NCBI GenBank assembly: GCA_963769045.1
Contig: CAVYKK010000028.1
Location: 1-64,000 of the forward strand
Source of the DNA: Methanocella_A sp963769045
GTDB lineage: Archaea > Halobacteriota > Methanocellia > Methanocellales > Methanocellaceae
DNA length: 64,000 bases
Direction of reading: 5' to 3'
Shown: in pieces, positions 1 through 8,164 of the stretch
Numbering within the stretch: the first letter of the stretch is position 1
Layout: each line of letters opens with the position of its first letter
Translations under genes and position numbers: made by a program
The notes under the pieces: generated by a model
What the model was told of the DNA's origin: nothing
The model's database searches: none
The model's input: only the letters and a program-made list of their open reading frames with translations

Positions 1-439
1 CAGACCCGAATGCGCCTGCCAGGCCGACGACCGTCGACGCGTGGCAGAGACGAGCGCAGTGATCGACGTTTGGCGTCTTAAGCACCGTTCGCGCGAACTT
101 CTGCATCAGGTAGTTCTCTTCGTTCGGGACACGGGCGGAGGCGAGACAGGCCATCTCTTCAGGCTTGTACGACTTGAACTTCTTGATAATAAGCTCGTAA
201 GCCTCATCCCATGTAGCTTCGACGAATTTCCCGTCCTTCTTAATGAGCGGCTTCTTCAACCGATCCTCGCGGTGAATGAACTCGTGCGCATACCGGCCTT
301 TGGGGCAGAGCTTGCCCTCATTGACCGGGTGGCGCTGCCAGGGGGCTACGCCAACTACTTTTCCATCGCGCACGACAAGGTTCAATCCGCAGCCCGTACC
401 GCAGTACGGACACGTTGTGGACACTAGTTTCATATCCAT
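1..439 (-). CDS. fdhA: Formate dehydrogenase alpha subunit, N-terminal part (cut by window edge)
   Basis: This is the 5' part (146 codons) of a molybdopterin oxidoreductase, most likely F420-linked formate dehydrogenase FdhA, which oxidises formate and feeds electrons to F420 or the Hdr complex. The N-terminus carries the [4Fe-4S] motif CPYCGTGCG (residues about 10-18) and a further Cys in KLCPKG. Near residue 133, DHCARLCHAS places a cysteine, not selenocysteine, at the Mo/W ligand position. The start at 439 is preceded by GAGGT with 6 nt spacing; a second in-frame ATG lies at 433. The gene follows the fwd-hdr run on the same strand, separated by an AT-rich gap with its own TATA-like box, so it may be read both from the operon and on its own. 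Another DMSO-reductase family member cannot be fully excluded without the C-terminus. Confidence 0.85.
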   Translation of the reverse strand, partial: MDMKLVSTTCPYCGTGCGLNLVVRDGKVVGVAPWQRHPVNEGKLCPKGRYAHEFIHREDRLKKPLIKKDGKFVEATWDEAYELIIKKFKSYKPEEMACLASARVPNEENYLMQKFARTVLKTPNVDHCARLCHASTVVGLAGAFGS

Positions 440-781
440 TGATAAACCTCGGACACTATACCTATTGGAATTACCTTTTCCTTTAATAGATGATAAATAT
501 AACTAATATCTGTGATTATATGGAAAAAGTTATATATATTTGTTGGGCCGTTTCAACAGGAAAATATTTAAGACCAACGGATAAGTGCATAAGGATTTTT
601 TTATGAGCCTTTACAGGTCATTCCGGGATTGTCGGTTAATGGGTAGAACAATAATATATTGTCCGGTAAGGACCTGGCAAAGTCAGACCCGTGCGCGCGA
701 AAAAAAGTAGCCATTCCGATGAAAAAGTATAGTCCGGGGTATAGCCTGGAATACTATATAATATTATACTCTTCAGGAATC
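440..781. other. AT-rich intergenic region with fdhA promoter
   Basis: No gene is seen here. On the minus strand a TATA-like box, GTTATATTTATCA, lies at 491-503, about 50-60 nt before the fdhA start, which would give a leader of roughly 30 nt. At 751-800, overlapping the end of the upstream gene, two near-copies of an AT-only sequence of about 18 nt built from TATAATAT occur close together. Short pyrimidine-rich stretches could serve as an archaeal-type terminator for the fwd operon, but no convincing GC hairpin is present. Confidence 0.5.
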
Positions 782-1249
782 TTATATAATATAATACTGT
801 TCGGTAATTTTGAGGTTCACGTCGCCCCTCATGGCATAGACTTTTGAAGAGGCGTCATGGTGCAGAATCTCACGCTCCACGCGGTAGCCGTTATCCCGGA
901 GAGCGTCGCCTATCGGCACGATTTGTTCTCTTATGATGCCGATGAACCGGTCGGGGTTATCCGCGACCGGGATATCGACCGTAGAGTGCACGATGATCCT
1001 GTTGCCCAGGAGAAACTCTGAGACGCGGCTGATTTGGCCGTTGCGTTCTTCCTGCCCGACTACCCTGAACTCGACATTCGCAAAGTGGTCCGAGAGGTAA
1101 CGAGTGGTCGACAATGTGGAGTCGAGCAGGACATTGAACCATGGCGCCGTAGCTTCTGCTGTGCAACTGTCAGTATTATTATATAGTAAATAAACAGGGG
1201 CGGGCATCTCGTTATGAGATGCCCGCCTTATCACCTGATCCTTTTCCAT
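782..1249 (-). CDS. Chorismate lyase-like protein (DUF98 / Rv2949c-like family)
   Basis: This 155-residue protein resembles the DUF98/chorismate pyruvate-lyase family, which makes 4-hydroxybenzoate from chorismate. Family-like signals are a leading LLDSTLSTTRYL (compare LL..dGtlT..L), then QEER, a central PIGDAL, VEREIL, and a C-terminal VNLKITEQY (compare I.E.fP). In methanogens 4-hydroxybenzoate is a precursor of the aryl part of methanopterin, so a role in C1-carrier synthesis is plausible. It is the last gene of the fwd-hdr run, 26 nt after fwdC. The start is the ATG at 1249; the upstream sequence is an imperfect copy of the fwdC 3' end. Some positions expected in active lyases are not obvious, so a diverged or non-catalytic member is possible. 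Confidence 0.6.
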   Translation of the reverse strand: MEKDQVIRRASHNEMPAPVYLLYNNTDSCTAEATAPWFNVLLDSTLSTTRYLSDHFANVEFRVVGQEERNGQISRVSEFLLGNRIIVHSTVDIPVADNPDRFIGIIREQIVPIGDALRDNGYRVEREILHHDASSKVYAMRGDVNLKITEQYYII

Positions 1250-1250
1250 T

Positions 1251-1293
1251 TTACGCTTTCACGTACAGGATGCATTCACGCTTTAACGTATAG
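1251..1293 (-). repeat. Imperfect tandem copy of the fwdC 3' end
   Basis: Read on the minus strand, TACGTTAAAGCGTGAATG is followed 25 nt later by TACGTGAAAGCGTAAAATG. The first copy encodes the C-terminal YVKA of fwdC and its TGA stop. The second re-encodes LYVKA with a TAA stop and runs straight into the ATG of the DUF98 gene. This looks like a short tandem duplication spanning a stop/start junction. Confidence 0.7.
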
Positions 1294-2076
1294 CGTGCCT
1301 TTCCCGGCCTCTGCGCGGTCGCCGGAGTAGACCTTGAACGGTAATTTCTTACCCTCGAAATCCACTTCCTGCGTCTCCTTCAGCGCAAATCCGGGCATCA
1401 TCGTCTCGATGTTCCCCAGCACATATATGGTGCCGCGGGTCATCTGGGCGCCGACACGGCCGGGAGTGTTGCCGTAAATAACGATCTTGCCGCCAGGCTC
1501 CTTAGCACCGACAGCCCTTCCCGCATGAATACCCGCATTAATATTCGCGTTACCCATGACGGTGATCGTGCCACCAATCATGTACTCGCCAATGTCAGAG
1601 CCAGCGTTGCCCTTGATCAGGATGTTGCCACCCTTCATGCCACGCCAGTCACCACGATAGCTCGCACCGCAATAGTTACCGGCGTTGCCTTCTATGACAA
1701 GGTCGCCGCCTTCCATCTGGATACCCGCAAACGCGTCAGCGTTTCCTTTCACAAGGATCTGGCCACCCTTCATCCAGGCACCGCAGTACATGTCCACGTC
1801 GCCCTTACAAAGAATAGCCCCACAGGTCATCTTAGAGCCGATGTATTTCACACTGGGAACATTCCCGTTAATGACAATGGCCTGATCCGCGGCAGTAGCG
1901 GCAATCGTGCCGGTAATGTCGAAGAACTTGCCAAGGCGATGGGTAGTGTTACCCTCCCACACCTTCATATCGGCGATCTGCTCTAGCGACTTCCCGGCAA
2001 AGTTATCCGGCGTGATGCACTCGGCTTCCAGTACGAGGTACTTCTCGCCGTTAGGCGTTAAAGTAACTTTTTCCAT
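1276..2076 (-). CDS. fwdC: Formylmethanofuran dehydrogenase subunit C
   Basis: FwdC is a 266-residue subunit of tungsten/molybdenum formylmethanofuran dehydrogenase, which reductively fixes CO2 onto methanofuran. The protein shows the family's beta-helix of repeated glycine-rich turns (GGDLVIEGNAGNYCGA, GGNILIKGNAGSDIGEYM, GGTITVMGNANINAGI), the fold shared with the C-terminal domain of glutamate synthase. The ATG at 2076 follows GGGAGGTAA, so longer N-terminal extensions are rejected. It lies 1 nt after fwdA, indicating translational coupling. Immediately downstream, the last residues LYVKA-stop are repeated out of context (see repeat at 1251-1293). Confidence 0.95.
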   Translation of the reverse strand: MEKVTLTPNGEKYLVLEAECITPDNFAGKSLEQIADMKVWEGNTTHRLGKFFDITGTIAATAADQAIVINGNVPSVKYIGSKMTCGAILCKGDVDMYCGAWMKGGQILVKGNADAFAGIQMEGGDLVIEGNAGNYCGASYRGDWRGMKGGNILIKGNAGSDIGEYMIGGTITVMGNANINAGIHAGRAVGAKEPGGKIVIYGNTPGRVGAQMTRGTIYVLGNIETMMPGFALKETQEVDFEGKKLPFKVYSGDRAEAGKGTLYVKA

Positions 2077-2077
2077 A

Positions 2078-3832
2078 TTAGTTACCTCCCGCCAGCGGAC
2101 CCGCCTTAATGACCGTCTGGTGCGCGGCATATACGTCCTGCACCGGATAGTTGTTCAGCGTGACCGAGTAGTACTTCAGGAACTTGTCCACCACGTCGTC
2201 AACGACCTGCTTATTGTTAAAGCCATCAGCGTCAGCCCATATCAACTGCTTCGGCTGACCCATGGATACTACTTCGCCATCCTTGACGACAATATCGCCG
2301 CCCTTGATGGTATATGCAGCATCCGAGAAAGCCTTGATGAGCCCGTCGGTGTCCTGCGTGCTGTCCTGGGTCTTCGGGTTGAAGCTATAGATCGCAACGT
2401 CTGCGTCCGCACCGACACCAAGGTGGCCCTTCGTCTTGGACATGCCAAGCGCTCTTGCCGGACCTGCTCTGGTCATCGTCGCGATGTCGTCGAACGTCAT
2501 CTCTCTCGAAATGCCGCCAATCTTGCTCCTCTCCGCCACCCACTTGTGCAGCGTATTCAGCCGGCCATCCCTCGCCTTCTTGCTCATCAGCCATGCAGTG
2601 ATAACCGGGTACCGGGTGAACGGCCCTGCGTTCGGGTTATCAGTCGTCATGAAACACTTCCACGGGTCCTTGACCAGGAGCGCGAGCTCCAATCCGGTAG
2701 CCCACTGAAGGCCGAACACGTGGTTCTTCGGGTCGTAAATAAATGGCACTACGCCCGAGCCTGTCTCTAATTCCACGTCCAGGTTAGCCCACTTCAGGTG
2801 GTTGGTCGAGTGCAACACGAACTCGAAAGGCCCGTCCGCCGTCATCGTCGTCGTCTCATCTAATGTAACGAAGCCGACATCGATCGTCAGGTGGTCGTGG
2901 CTGTTCACATAGTCCGCGATAGCATCCGCCTTGGAGTGGAAGTCTTTCCACGCAGTGCCTCCATAGGAGTTAAACTGCATGTGCGTGAAGTGCATATTCT
3001 GGTTGCGCCCGGACTTCTTGTTGGTCTTAAGACCCTCGGTTAACGCAAGCGTCTTTAAAGTGGTTGTGTAGTTGCCCGGGTGGCCCAGGTTGTTACCGTG
3101 CAGGTGGATACTGTGCGGCAGGCCGAGCCTCTCGTTAGTGGCAGCCAGGCCCTGGATGATCTCTTTCGGCGTGACGTCGAAGTAGGGCACCGGGTCGTCG
3201 ATGTCCGTGCAGTTCTTGCCCCAGCCCCACGCCTCGGTTCCGCCGGGGTTAACCAGCTTCACCGCAAAACCTTTCGTGGCTTTCAGCATCCAGGCTACGA
3301 ACGCGTCCAGGTTCTCCGGCTGGTTCTTCTTAATGTATTCCATTACGAGCCAGTTGTTTCCCAGCAGCGTGAACGCCGTCTGGTCCACGATCGGAGTGTC
3401 ATGGATCTCTTCATGGGTGTGCCTCGCCAGCAGGGGCGGCATCGCCGCCTCGTTAAGGTAGGTGTAACCCAGCGCGGCATACCTGTACGCTGTCTCGAAC
3501 GTACTTGGGACAGAGAATCCTCCGCCAGCCCTGAGTAAATCAGTGTGCGCACGGAGGTTGGGGTCGTGCAGCTTGTCTTCAGGCCTGTACAGCCTGCCGA
3601 CATTCAGCTTCGGGCCCGCGACGTGAGTGTGCGGGTCGATACCGCCCGCCATCACAATCTTACCCTTGGCATCAATGACCTTGGCCTTCGTCGAAAGCCT
3701 GGAAGCCTCCACGATCTTGCCGTTCAGGACCGCAATATCCTTCACATCACCCTTAATGCCGTTGGCCGGGTCGTATACGAACCCGTTTTTAATGAGCAGC
3801 TCATTCCTGGCTGCAGTCGTCTTCGTGGCCAT
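2078..3832 (-). CDS. fwdA: Formylmethanofuran dehydrogenase subunit A
   Basis: FwdA (584 residues) is the amidohydrolase-fold subunit that condenses formate with methanofuran at a dinuclear metal site, working with the FwdBD formate-producing site. Metal-site signatures are visible: DPHTHVAG near residue 65, FAVKLVNPGG with the lysine expected to be carboxylated, SIHLHGNNLGH, HFTHMQFNSYGG, and TTDNPNAGPF near residue 395. The length is typical. The start at 3832 follows GGAGGTG; the stop abuts the fwdC ribosome-binding site. It sits between fwdB and fwdC in the operon. Confidence 0.97.
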   Translation of the reverse strand: MATKTTAARNELLIKNGFVYDPANGIKGDVKDIAVLNGKIVEASRLSTKAKVIDAKGKIVMAGGIDPHTHVAGPKLNVGRLYRPEDKLHDPNLRAHTDLLRAGGGFSVPSTFETAYRYAALGYTYLNEAAMPPLLARHTHEEIHDTPIVDQTAFTLLGNNWLVMEYIKKNQPENLDAFVAWMLKATKGFAVKLVNPGGTEAWGWGKNCTDIDDPVPYFDVTPKEIIQGLAATNERLGLPHSIHLHGNNLGHPGNYTTTLKTLALTEGLKTNKKSGRNQNMHFTHMQFNSYGGTAWKDFHSKADAIADYVNSHDHLTIDVGFVTLDETTTMTADGPFEFVLHSTNHLKWANLDVELETGSGVVPFIYDPKNHVFGLQWATGLELALLVKDPWKCFMTTDNPNAGPFTRYPVITAWLMSKKARDGRLNTLHKWVAERSKIGGISREMTFDDIATMTRAGPARALGMSKTKGHLGVGADADVAIYSFNPKTQDSTQDTDGLIKAFSDAAYTIKGGDIVVKDGEVVSMGQPKQLIWADADGFNNKQVVDDVVDKFLKYYSVTLNNYPVQDVYAAHQTVIKAGPLAGGN

Positions 3833-3834
3833 GA

Positions 3835-5205
3835 TTAAGCACCTCCGGCCTTCTTCTCAGCCTTCAACTCTTTAACCCGGACCAGTATCTTCTCCAGGAT
3901 TTCCCTGTCAGATAAGATACCTTCCGGGGCGTTGGTGACCTTGCGGCAGCGTATAGGCACGTTGTCCATACGATACGCAGTGCCCTCTTCCTCGACGCCC
4001 ACAATGGACGACGGCATCACTATCTTGCTTATGCCAGTCGTCGGAGTCTCATGCGGATCAATAGCGATCGTCGGGATCTGCGCATACCACTTCATCGACG
4101 AATACGGGAAATGCGCACCCGGATCCGATGCAATGATTAACGCGGCGTCGCACTCCTGCCTCTGCAGAATGTCATTGGCCGCCGTCTCTCCCGGGTTATA
4201 CCGGGGGTGGCCCCTCGAGAAGTCCATGGCGAACGGGAAGCCAGACTGCCAGCACATAACCTGGCCGGAGCCGGTAACGTTATAGTGGCCTCTCATGGGG
4301 ATGAGGCTGAACTTCGTGTACTTGTTCATGTCAGCGACCCAGCTGATCGCAATGTCAATATTACGATGCTTGCCAGTCGTCTGCGTAACACCCATACCGA
4401 AGAACAATAAGCCAAACTTCTTGCTCTTAGCAAGTTCAGCCAGCTTTATGATCTCCTCTTTCTTGACACCGGCTACGACGTCAGGGATGTTTTCGCCGCG
4501 AGTAGCCGTCCTTAATGCGTCCAGCAACTCGTAGTCCTTACCCTGCTCCACCTGGACGTGAATGCTCGCCTGCTTTGCCGTATCAGTCGGCCTCGGGTCT
4601 ACGACCACTACGGTCCTGTCCTTGAAGCCTCTCTCTGTGAAGAAGCCTCTCGGATAGGTCGAGTAGCGAGACATGTGCCTCGGGTGCGCGTGCACCGGGT
4701 TACAGCCCCAATAAATAATGAGGTCAGCCCTGTTCTTGACTTCGCCCAGCGTACAACACGGAGCACCCACAGTCTGAATAGCCATAACCGACGGGCCATG
4801 ACACACAGAAGCAGTGTTATCCGTGACAGCGCCACACACCTCGGCCAATTCGTTACCGACTTCCTGCGCCTCGCAAGAAGTAGACGACCAGCCATACATT
4901 AACGGGCGTTTAGCGTTGGCCAGGATCTGGGCAGCCTTCTCGATGGCGTAGTCCCAGCTAACCTTGCCGAACTCGGTAGAGTTGTCCGCCCGCTCCATCG
5001 GGGCCATAATCCTGTGGCCAGCCTGTGCGGACTTGAACTTCTCGTTGCCGATCACGCAAGCGTTAAGCGTGTCAACGATATGATTTCCATCCATGACGAC
5101 CTTAATGTCATCACAGAGCGTGCCACAGAAGGGACAGACTACATCAGTCACTACCTTCAGGTTACCGGTCCTTGCGGTTTCCTGTGCCTGAGTTTCCGAA
5201 TGCAT
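3835..5205 (-). CDS. fwdB: Formylmethanofuran dehydrogenase subunit B (catalytic W/Mo subunit)
   Basis: FwdB (456 residues) is the molybdopterin-type subunit that reduces CO2 to formate inside the Fwd complex. The N-terminal [4Fe-4S] motif CPFCGTLCDD spans residues 24-33. The metal ligand lies in NTASVCHGPS around residue 136 and is cysteine, so this is the non-selenocysteine form. The start codon at 5205 is preceded by GGAGGG. The gene lies between fwdD and fwdA, 2 nt before fwdA. Sequence alone does not say whether W or Mo is used; the Fwd and Fmd types are too similar to separate here. Confidence 0.96.
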   Translation of the reverse strand: MHSETQAQETARTGNLKVVTDVVCPFCGTLCDDIKVVMDGNHIVDTLNACVIGNEKFKSAQAGHRIMAPMERADNSTEFGKVSWDYAIEKAAQILANAKRPLMYGWSSTSCEAQEVGNELAEVCGAVTDNTASVCHGPSVMAIQTVGAPCCTLGEVKNRADLIIYWGCNPVHAHPRHMSRYSTYPRGFFTERGFKDRTVVVVDPRPTDTAKQASIHVQVEQGKDYELLDALRTATRGENIPDVVAGVKKEEIIKLAELAKSKKFGLLFFGMGVTQTTGKHRNIDIAISWVADMNKYTKFSLIPMRGHYNVTGSGQVMCWQSGFPFAMDFSRGHPRYNPGETAANDILQRQECDAALIIASDPGAHFPYSSMKWYAQIPTIAIDPHETPTTGISKIVMPSSIVGVEEEGTAYRMDNVPIRCRKVTNAPEGILSDREILEKILVRVKELKAEKKAGGA

Positions 5206-5208
5206 AGC

Positions 5209-5625
5209 TTAGCCCTCCTGCTTTGCGAGGTTTAATGTCGTCTGCTGAAGCAGCCTGATGCCGTTCAGGACGGTCTCGTTAGGTGCTGGTTCAATTGTCA
5301 CTTTAACTCCCTTGAAGTGGGGCATGCCCGTCGAATATGTCTCCGGGCTTGTGACCTGATTCGCCCACGGCCCCATGGGAATAAAGACCAGCCCAGGGTG
5401 AGGACCCTGGGTTGCCTTAACCGCCCTAACGACTACCTCACCGTAAGCCGACCTGACCTTCACGGTCTGGCCGGGGAACACGTGGAGCTTCTTCATGTCA
5501 GAGACATCCATCTCCACGATACCACAGGCCTTGATATAACCGTCGTCATGCTTGTGGCCTTCAATAGCCACACCCTGCCAGACGGTCCTGCCGGATATCA
5601 TATTTACATTAATTGAGTTAGTCAT
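5209..5625 (-). CDS. fwdD: Formylmethanofuran dehydrogenase subunit D
   Basis: FwdD (138 residues) supplies the molybdopterin-dinucleotide-binding beta-barrel that in related oxidoreductases is the C-terminal domain of the catalytic chain. The sequence has the expected KACGIVEMD, FPGQTVKVRSAYGEVVVRA and GLVFIPMGPWANQVTSPET segments. The length matches the family. It directly precedes fwdB with 3 nt between the genes, and follows mvhD. It is expected to pair with FwdB in the cytoplasmic complex. Confidence 0.95.
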   Translation of the reverse strand: MTNSINVNMISGRTVWQGVAIEGHKHDDGYIKACGIVEMDVSDMKKLHVFPGQTVKVRSAYGEVVVRAVKATQGPHPGLVFIPMGPWANQVTSPETYSTGMPHFKGVKVTIEPAPNETVLNGIRLLQQTTLNLAKQEG

Positions 5626-5651
5626 TCTCGGGTCTCCTTACTGCCCGCGTT

Positions 5652-6176
5652 TCAGCTCTTCTGAACCGGGACGGCTTCGACTTTCTTACCAGCGCCCATT
5701 TTCTGAAGCTCTGCAAGGTCATCGTCTGCCGCGCCGATACCGGGACCGGCAGCGGCTTTGACCTTCTTCTGTACCGGGGTGGGGCCCAGCTTCTTGATGT
5801 CGTTGACCATGTTCTTGACGACTTCCGCCCACAGGGCACCTTCGGATGCCGAGACGAAGGTCATCTTAAGTCTCTTGCCATCAAGGCCGAACTCTTCCAG
5901 TACCTTCCTGGTGAGCGCAATGCGGCGCCTCGCCTTGAAGTTCCCGGCTATGTAGTGGCAGTCGCCAATGTGGCAGCCGGATACCAGCACTGCATCCGCG
6001 CCCAGGCTGAAGGCCTCCATGATGAAGGCCGGGTCTACACGGCCCGTGCACATGACACGGACGACGCGGACGTTGGGGGGATACTGAATACGAGAGGTGC
6101 CTGCCAGGTCGGAGCCTGCGTAGGTACACCAGTTGCACAGTATGCCCAGTATCTTCGGTTCGAATTCTTCAGCCAT
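5652..6176 (-). CDS. mvhD: F420-non-reducing hydrogenase iron-sulfur subunit D
   Basis: MvhD carries a [2Fe-2S] cluster and passes electrons from the hydrogenase (MvhAG) or formate dehydrogenase to HdrA. Conserved cysteines are in CNWCTYAGSD, MCTGRVDP and SGCHIGDCHY. At 174 residues it is longer than the usual 140 or so, because of an Ala/Lys/Pro-rich tail after about residue 125 (PTPVQKKVKAAAGPGIG and onward). The start chosen is the ATG at 6176, 1 nt after the hdrA stop; two GTG codons upstream (6188, 6185) overlap hdrA and are less likely. Its position between hdrA and fwdD fits its connector role. Confidence 0.94.
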   Translation of the reverse strand: MAEEFEPKILGILCNWCTYAGSDLAGTSRIQYPPNVRVVRVMCTGRVDPAFIMEAFSLGADAVLVSGCHIGDCHYIAGNFKARRRIALTRKVLEEFGLDGKRLKMTFVSASEGALWAEVVKNMVNDIKKLGPTPVQKKVKAAAGPGIGAADDDLAELQKMGAGKKVEAVPVQKS

Positions 6177-6177
6177 T

Positions 6178-8154
6178 TTAGACACCACCCGCCGGAGTGA
6201 ACAGCGCAGCTATCTGCGCCCTTATCTGCTCGTTCTTGAAGTGCTGCATAGTGATCGCCTTTGCGGGGCATGCCGCGCCGCAAGTGCCGCAGCCCTTGCA
6301 CATCGCATCGTTGACGCTGGCCTTCCTGTGGCCTTCGCCGATGTCTTCGATCGTGATCGCCTTGTACGGACACAGGCTTCCGCAGACGCCGCAGCCAGAG
6401 CAGAGCGTGTCGCTGACTTTTGCCGCGATGGGCTCAAGCGCGACCTTGCCCTGGTTGATCGGGATCTGTGCTGCCGCAGCTGCACCAGCTGCCTGAGCAA
6501 CTGTGTCGGGGATGTCCTTCGGTCCCTGGCAGCAGCCTGCGAGGAAGATGCCGTCCGTGCTTGTGGAGAACGGGTTCAGCTTGGGGTGTGCCTCGAGCAG
6601 GAACTTGTCCGGGCTTCTGCTGATGGTCAGCTTGTTCCGGAGCGCCTCGGTCTCTGCCTTCGGGACGATGGCCGATGCCAGCACGACTACGTCGGCCTCG
6701 AGCGATACCGGGGTTCCCAGCATCGTGTCTTCTGCCTGCACGAGCAGGTTCTTGTTCGGCAGTTCCTGGATCTTGGCCACACGGCCGCGAATAAACTTCG
6801 CGCCCTCTTCCTGAATCCTGTAATAGAACTCTTCGTAAGCCTTGCCGAACGCCCTTATGTCCATGTAGAATATGTATGGAACAACTCCAGGCATCTTCTC
6901 CATGATCTGGTGGGCATGCTTCAACGAGTACATACAACACACACGCGAGCAATACGGGTTAGCATCCTGGTCTCTCGACCCGGCACACAGTACAAACGCC
7001 ACATTATGCGGCTTCTGGCCGTCCGACGGGCGAATCAGCTTGCCGCCGGTAGGCCCGGATGCGTTGATGAACCTCTCGAACTGGAGGCCGGTAATGACGT
7101 TGTCAAACCGCTTGTAGCCCCACTCGTCCTTCTTCTCGACCTCGTACAGGTCGAACCCTGTGGCCACGATGATGGTACCGACCTTGACCTCGACGTCTTT
7201 GCCGGGGTCCTCTAAGTCGATGGCTTTCTTGTCGCCGCACTTCTTGACACACAGCTCGCACTTGACGCACGAGTCAAAGTCAATCGTGAACTTCAGAGGC
7301 ACAGCCTGCGGGAACGGCACATAGATTGCCTTCCTGGGCGATAATCCCATATCGAACTCATTCGGCCTGCTGACCGGACAGACATCTGCGCAGTCGCCGC
7401 AGCCGTTACAGTCCTCGATCTTGACGCCTCTCGGCTTCTGGTTCACCGTAACGGTAAAGTTGCCGATGTAGCCGTCTACTTTCTTGACCTCGCTGTATGT
7501 CATTAATTTGATGTTGGGGTGTCTCTCGACATCCACCATCTTCGGGGTCAGGATACACTGCGAGCAGTCGAGAGTCGGGAACGTCTTGTCCAGCCTCGAC
7601 ATGTTACCGCCGATACTCGGGGTGCTCTCGACCAGGTAGGTCGTGATGCCCGAGTCCGCCGTCTCTAACGCGGCCTGGATACCCGCGACACCCGCGCCGA
7701 TGATCATGATCGACTTCTCGACCGGGATAGTCTTGGTCTCCAGCGGCTCAAGCAGCGATGCCCTTGCCACGGACATCCTGATAATGTCCTTGGCCTTCTC
7801 CGTTGCCCGCTCCGGCTCCTTCATGTGGATCCACGAGGACTGCTCGCGGATGTTAGCCATCTCGAAGACGAACGAGTTCAGTCCGCCCGCTGCGGAAGCC
7901 TTCCTGAAGGTCGGCTCGTGCAGACGGGGCGAACACGCCGCGACCACGACAGCCTCAAGGTTGTGTTCCTTGATTGCTTCCCTGATCTTGGACTGGCCGG
8001 GGGTCGAGCACATGTAAGTATAGCTGTCAGCGTGCACTACGTTCGGGATTGTCCTGGCATAGGCCTTGAGCTCCTCGATGGGTATGACGCCGGCGATGTT
8101 GGTACCGCAGTGACAGATGAAGACTCCGACTCTGTTAGGTTTTCCGTTTGCCAT
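6178..8154 (-). CDS. hdrA: Heterodisulfide reductase subunit A (FAD, bifurcating)
   Basis: HdrA (658 residues) holds the FAD that bifurcates electrons between the CoM-S-S-CoB heterodisulfide and ferredoxin. Visible features are the N-terminal GVFICHCGTNIAG, an FAD-binding GAGVAGIQAALE around residue 155, SQCILTPKM, a ferredoxin-like insert (CNGCGDCADVCP, CVKCELCVKKCG) and two C-terminal [4Fe-4S] motifs (CSGCGVCGSLCP, CKGCGTCGAACP). The start at 8154 follows GAGGTGA; the upstream in-frame codon at 8172 has no site. It is co-transcribed with hdrC, hdrB and mvhD. It is a stand-alone HdrA, not fused to MvhD or FdhB. Confidence 0.96.
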   Translation of the reverse strand: MANGKPNRVGVFICHCGTNIAGVIPIEELKAYARTIPNVVHADSYTYMCSTPGQSKIREAIKEHNLEAVVVAACSPRLHEPTFRKASAAGGLNSFVFEMANIREQSSWIHMKEPERATEKAKDIIRMSVARASLLEPLETKTIPVEKSIMIIGAGVAGIQAALETADSGITTYLVESTPSIGGNMSRLDKTFPTLDCSQCILTPKMVDVERHPNIKLMTYSEVKKVDGYIGNFTVTVNQKPRGVKIEDCNGCGDCADVCPVSRPNEFDMGLSPRKAIYVPFPQAVPLKFTIDFDSCVKCELCVKKCGDKKAIDLEDPGKDVEVKVGTIIVATGFDLYEVEKKDEWGYKRFDNVITGLQFERFINASGPTGGKLIRPSDGQKPHNVAFVLCAGSRDQDANPYCSRVCCMYSLKHAHQIMEKMPGVVPYIFYMDIRAFGKAYEEFYYRIQEEGAKFIRGRVAKIQELPNKNLLVQAEDTMLGTPVSLEADVVVLASAIVPKAETEALRNKLTISRSPDKFLLEAHPKLNPFSTSTDGIFLAGCCQGPKDIPDTVAQAAGAAAAAQIPINQGKVALEPIAAKVSDTLCSGCGVCGSLCPYKAITIEDIGEGHRKASVNDAMCKGCGTCGAACPAKAITMQHFKNEQIRAQIAALFTPAGGV

Positions 8155-8164
8155 TCTTTTCACC

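Noticed and set aside
659..847. 62-codon frame in the spacer before fdhA
   Set aside because: It is AT-rich, overlaps the end of the DUF98 gene on the other strand and has no start signal.
3835..5205. Selenocysteine in FwdB or FdhA
   Set aside because: The metal-ligand codon encodes cysteine in both (NTASVCHGPS; CARLCHAS) and no in-frame TGA is present.
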